Assembly (NCBI RefSeq): GCF_014196835.1
Contig: NZ_JACIEK010000017.1
Location: 1-64,000, forward strand
DNA length: 64,000 nt
Source: Aureimonas pseudogalii
GTDB taxonomy: Bacteria > Pseudomonadota > Alphaproteobacteria > Rhizobiales > Rhizobiaceae
Reading direction: 5' to 3'
This document shows positions 61,192 to 64,000 of this stretch, piece after piece (within the stretch, counting starts at the first letter, position 1; each line of letters begins with the position of its first letter). The notes beneath the pieces were generated by a model that was not told the DNA's origin, ran no database searches, and saw only the letters and a list, made by a program, of their open reading frames with translations. The position numbers were made by a program, and so were the translations under genes.

Positions 61192-62787
61192 CTACTTTTT
61201 GCCACCCCCATTGCCGTTCCCGTTCCCGTTCCCGTTGTTGCCTTTGCCGTTCCCGCCACCGTTGTCGCCGGTCGGCCCGCCGTTGCCGTTCCCATTTCCG
61301 TTGTTGCCGTTTCCGTTCCCACCGCCGTTGTCGCCGGCGGGTCCTCCGTTTCCGTTCCCGTTGTTGCCTTTGCCGTTGCCACCGCCGTTGTCGCCGGTCG
61401 GCCCGCCATTGCCGTTTCCGTTCCCATTGTTGCCGCCGTTGTCGCCGGCGGGGCCGCCGTTTCCGTTTCCGTTTCCGTTGTTGCCGTTGCCGTTCCCGGC
61501 GCCGTTGTCGCCGGTGGGTCCGCCATTACCGTTTCCGTTGTTGGCGTTGCCGTTCCCGCCGCCGTTGCCTCCAGCGGACCCGCCGTTGCCGTTCCCGCCA
61601 CCGTTGTCGCCGGTAGGCCCGCCGTTGCCATTCCCGCTCCCACCGCTGTTGCCGCCGCTGGGCCCACCGTTGCCATTGTTCCCGTTTCCGTTCCCGCCAC
61701 CGTGGTCGCTGGTGGGTCCACCGTTTCCATTGGTCGCGTTCTCGTTGCCGCCACTGGACCCAGCGTTGCCGTTCCCGCTGTTGCCGTGGCCGCCGCCGGT
61801 ATTGCCGACGGACCCGCCGTCGCCGTTGCTGCCGGGACCGCCGTTGCCGCCGCTTTCGTTACCCTTCGGGCCCTTGTCCGTTTCGGACCCCGAGCCTCCG
61901 TTGTTACCCGAAGAATTAAAACCACCGGCCGCCTTCGCCGAACCCGCGGCTTCTGAACCGCCTGCATTGGTTTCGGCGGTGGTGTTGCCGAGCGACGAAC
62001 GATCACGCCCGTTGGAATCGCCACCGCCATAGCCGGCGAAACCAGATGCGGCGGAAGATCGAGATGTGGAGACGCTGGCACCACCATTGGTCGAAGCAGC
62101 CGCGTCGGTGCCGACCGACTGGGAGGTTGAGCCCTGCGTCTCGGCCGCTTGTGCCTCCCGGAAGCTGCTCAACGCCTGCCCTAAGGGAGCAACGCTGGGC
62201 GCAGACGGTTTTCCGGGCGTGACGTCCGGGGCATCCACGCCGGCCGTCCGTAAGCCGGGCGCGGCGGCGGACACGCTGGCGCGCTGGCCGGCTGCGACAC
62301 CCGCCGTCTCACCGGTCTTCAAATCGCGCACCTGAACGAGCCCGCGACTGACGCCGATCTTCGTATCGGTCTTCGAGACGTTGATCGTGAAGGCCGTTCC
62401 CTTGACGACGGCCGCCATGAAGGGGGTCTGGACGGAGAAGTGTGGCGAGGCCCTCTTCTCGATGTCGAACTCGATGCTGCCGACCTGCTGCACCACCTCG
62501 GTCTTGGAACTGAAGAAGCCTTTCGGCCGCACCACCGCGACGCTCCCTGGGCCCAACGTCATGACGTTGTTCTCGCTGGAGAGACGGATGCGTCCCGACT
62601 TCGCGGTGGCGATCGTCAGCCCTTCGGGGATCATCATGCCGGAGGTCAGAACGCTGCGCTTCTCCGCCGTCTCGATCGTCCAGGCCGTGCCGCTGACGCG
62701 ATCGACCCGCCAGTCGCGTGCCCACCCGACGTCGGCCTGAACGAGCGCAACCAGCGAAAGGGCGAGGACGTGGAGACGTGCGGACAT
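61192..62787 (-). CDS. exported FecR-domain protein with long Gly/Asn repeat tail
   Basis: A 531-residue protein with a signal peptide (SARLHVLALSLVALVQADV, cleavage after GWA). Residues about 25-160 form a FecR-like beta domain: 'VSGTAWTIETAEKRSVLTSG', 'GRIRLSSENNVMTLGPGS', 'VVKGTAFTINVSK', 'VQVRDLKTGE'. From about residue 280 to the end it is Gly/Asn/Ser-rich, built of related units such as GGPTGDNGGGNGKGNN. No cysteine anchors. FecR domains usually transmit signals in the periplasm. It heads a two-gene unit with the CHASE2 enzyme. Confidence 0.82.
   Translation of the reverse strand: MSARLHVLALSLVALVQADVGWARDWRVDRVSGTAWTIETAEKRSVLTSGMMIPEGLTIATAKSGRIRLSSENNVMTLGPGSVAVVRPKGFFSSKTEVVQQVGSIEFDIEKRASPHFSVQTPFMAAVVKGTAFTINVSKTDTKIGVSRGLVQVRDLKTGETAGVAAGQRASVSAAAPGLRTAGVDAPDVTPGKPSAPSVAPLGQALSSFREAQAAETQGSTSQSVGTDAAASTNGGASVSTSRSSAASGFAGYGGGDSNGRDRSSLGNTTAETNAGGSEAAGSAKAAGGFNSSGNNGGSGSETDKGPKGNESGGNGGPGSNGDGGSVGNTGGGHGNSGNGNAGSSGGNENATNGNGGPTSDHGGGNGNGNNGNGGPSGGNSGGSGNGNGGPTGDNGGGNGNGGSAGGNGGGNGNANNGNGNGGPTGDNGAGNGNGNNGNGNGNGGPAGDNGGNNGNGNGNGGPTGDNGGGNGKGNNGNGNGGPAGDNGGGNGNGNNGNGNGNGGPTGDNGGGNGKGNNGNGNGNGNGGGKK
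61195..61760 (-). repeat. degenerate tandem repeat coding the Gly/Asn tail
   Basis: Repeating codons for Gly and Asn (plus-strand strings such as GCCGTTGCCGTT) recur over more than 500 bp, in units of about 45-54 bp around GGP(T/A)GDNGG. Prone to expansion, contraction and assembly error. Confidence 0.8.
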
Positions 62788-63507
62788 GAGATCTGCCTAG
62801 CTTCGGTCCCCTTAGGATGACGCAGGAACGGTTACAGGTGCCTAACCGCAGGGATCGAATTTGCCGCGACTAGAGGAAAATAGACAATCCTGTTCGGTAT
62901 CTCCGGTCGCACGTTCAGACCGTCCCTATGCACGAAGGCCGTATCGTCACGGAAGTGATTGGACGCTGGTGCACCTGCTTCTCTTTAGGAAGTGGTCAAA
63001 CGTTTGAGGCCGGCCCACCCCATCGAGCCGGTCGAGCAGTGCTACAACTTCACGCGGAGCAGCCACAACAACGCTGCGACCCTGATCGGGCAGGGCGGGG
63101 TGATCGTTCGGTAGGGCGCTTTGCTAGCCAGCATAATGGCCGATTGCTTCGCCTGAGATCAAAACGACCCGCAGACACCGCCAGCCCTATGTGCCTATGC
63201 CCACTTTGTTGCCGTCGCCCCCGAAGACGGACTGGAAGCTTTCCACCCAACCAAGTCGGCGATCAACCATCGATGTTGGGTCGTTTGCGGAACGGCCGTT
63301 ATCTGCGAACGCTACGCAGAAGCGGACAGGCAACTTTCGGCCCAAGGCGGCATCGAAAGTCGCTTCTGGGTTTGGATGAAAGTGGCCTGTCCGCCTTCTG
63401 GTGCCCAATACGAACGCCCGACGAGGAGCTAGACCACCGACGCGTGATGATCTTCGCCACGGCCCCGTAAGCGGCATCGACTCGTTAACCCCGGTAGGCC
63501 GCGAGGC
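62788..63507. other. intergenic stretch without supported gene
   Basis: About 720 bases between fecR-like and the serine hydrolase. Several open frames exist on both strands but none has convincing coding bias or a family match. The minus-strand reading around 63300 repeats KLPVR(F/L) segments also seen at 63230, which may point to an old intergenic repeat. Confidence 0.5.
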
Positions 63508-64000
63508 TCAGTCCAGCGCGGCGGCGACGGCGTCGAAGAAGATCAGCGGGTCGATCGGCTCCTTGCCGGTCGGCTTGGGCTGGGCACCGAATGTGACGAT
63601 GACGACGTTCTTCGCCGGGTTGATGTAGATGTTCTGCCCTTGGATGCCGATCGCGGCATATGCGCCGTCGGCGATCGAGGGCGTAGTCCAGCCTGTCCAC
63701 CACATGTAGCCGTAGTCCAGTTTCGAGCCGTCCTTCAACAGGGTCGGTCGCGAAGCCTCTTTGGTCCAGCCGTCTGGCAGGATCGAGGTGCCGCCGATCT
63801 TGCCCTCGTTCAGGAAAAACAGGCCGAAGCGGCCGTAGTCGCGCAAGGTGGCGCTGATGCCGCTTCCGCCGATCTCATGCCCGTCCGGGGAATCAAGCCA
63901 CCAGCTGGCGTCGGCCTCCATGCCGAACGGCACCCAGATCTTCTCCGAGAGGTAGTCGGCCAGCGGTTTCTTGATCGCCCCGCGCACGATTTCGCTCAGC
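63508..64000 (-). CDS. serine hydrolase of the beta-lactamase family, partial
   Basis: The C-terminal 164 residues of a class C beta-lactamase-like serine hydrolase: 'PFGMEADASWWLDSPDGHEIGGSGISATLRDYGRFGLFFLN', 'LDYGYMWWTG', 'AAIGIQGQNIYINPAKNVVIV' in outline. The 'YGYMWW...G..GQ' region is the C-terminal active-site strand (KTG-equivalent HXG/GxQG). The frame stays open to the right window edge, so the start and the SxxK motif lie outside. Confidence 0.85.
   Translation of the reverse strand, partial: LSEIVRGAIKKPLADYLSEKIWVPFGMEADASWWLDSPDGHEIGGSGISATLRDYGRFGLFFLNEGKIGGTSILPDGWTKEASRPTLLKDGSKLDYGYMWWTGWTTPSIADGAYAAIGIQGQNIYINPAKNVVIVTFGAQPKPTGKEPIDPLIFFDAVAAALD

Noticed and set aside
61192-61760. 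possible CRISPR array
   Set aside because: Repeats are short, coding, irregular and without unique spacers. They encode Gly/Asn in the frame of a FecR protein.
62928-63470. 180-codon plus-strand ORF
   Set aside because: Arg/Cys/Pro-rich with no recognisable fold or Shine-Dalgarno sequence. Probably chance in GC-rich DNA.

Overview
The window is high-GC DNA (obvious G/C bias at third codon positions) and looks alphaproteobacterial, most likely Hyphomicrobiales/Rhizobiales. The reasons are a Ti-type TraA relaxase with a TraG coupling protein, an Agrobacterium-type blc (attKLM) lactone operon, Liv-type amino-acid uptake genes and many IS66/IS6/IS3 traces. Conjugation, partition and a candidate replication/antisense-RNA locus sit together in the first 16 kb. 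The simplest reading is a plasmid, or less likely an integrative element, loaded with catabolic cargo. No rRNA, ribosomal protein or other core housekeeping gene was seen.

Layout. 1-2.5 kb: HNH protein, a DUF4160/DUF2442 pair and decayed genes. 2.6-8.3 kb: mobilisation module (traA leftward; traD-like, traG and an XRE regulator rightward) around an RSF1010/Ti-like oriT candidate. 8.3-12.8 kb: lower-GC MarR / unknown protein / MFS island, an odd class II tRNA-like sequence and small genes. 12.9-15.6 kb: HTH gene (replication-initiator candidate) with a possible antisense RNA, RHH protein, and a ParA/ParB-like cassette flanked by four copies of a 12-bp palindromic site. 15.8-17 kb: GNAT pseudogene cut by an IS66 remnant that carries a UPF0149/SEC-C gene. 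17.3-23.8 kb: tetR, amidohydrolase and livJHMGF-like transporter in one tight operon. 24.1-25.7 kb: PIN/AbrB toxin-antitoxin pair and a serine resolvase. 26-30.5 kb: blcC-blcB-blcA with divergent blcR (gamma-butyrolactone/AHL lactonase, 4-hydroxybutyrate dehydrogenase, succinic semialdehyde dehydrogenase), followed by an IS6-family element and a resolvase fragment. 31.7-41.7 kb: AraC regulator and a probable 2-furoate (hmfABCDE) pathway with an MFS transporter and an alpha/beta hydrolase. 41.8-42.4 kb: IS3/IS6 debris. 42.5-52.2 kb: sugar cluster with a signal-less binding-protein paralogue, ROK regulator, TIM-barrel isomerase, ABC sugar importer and a two-subunit GMC dehydrogenase. 52.7-58 kb: siderophore receptor, binding protein, siderophore-interacting reductase and TetR. 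58.3-62.8 kb: FecR-domain protein with a long Gly/Asn repeat tail plus a CHASE2-GGDEF-EAL protein. 63.5-64 kb: C-terminal part of a serine hydrolase running off the window.

The cargo units each combine a local regulator, an importer and the first catabolic enzymes. Lactones enter central metabolism as succinate through blc, furoate as 2-oxoglutarate through hmf, an amide or peptide-like substrate may be taken up and cleaved by the liv/amidohydrolase set, and a sugar or cyclitol may be imported and oxidised by the GMC set. The most unusual signals are the oriT with its adjacent C-depleted strand, the par repeats, the antisense-RNA candidate, the cytosolic solute-binding-protein paralogue beside the ROK gene, and the FecR repeat protein paired with a CHASE2 c-di-GMP enzyme. 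All family assignments were made by reading the translations; no database search was run.
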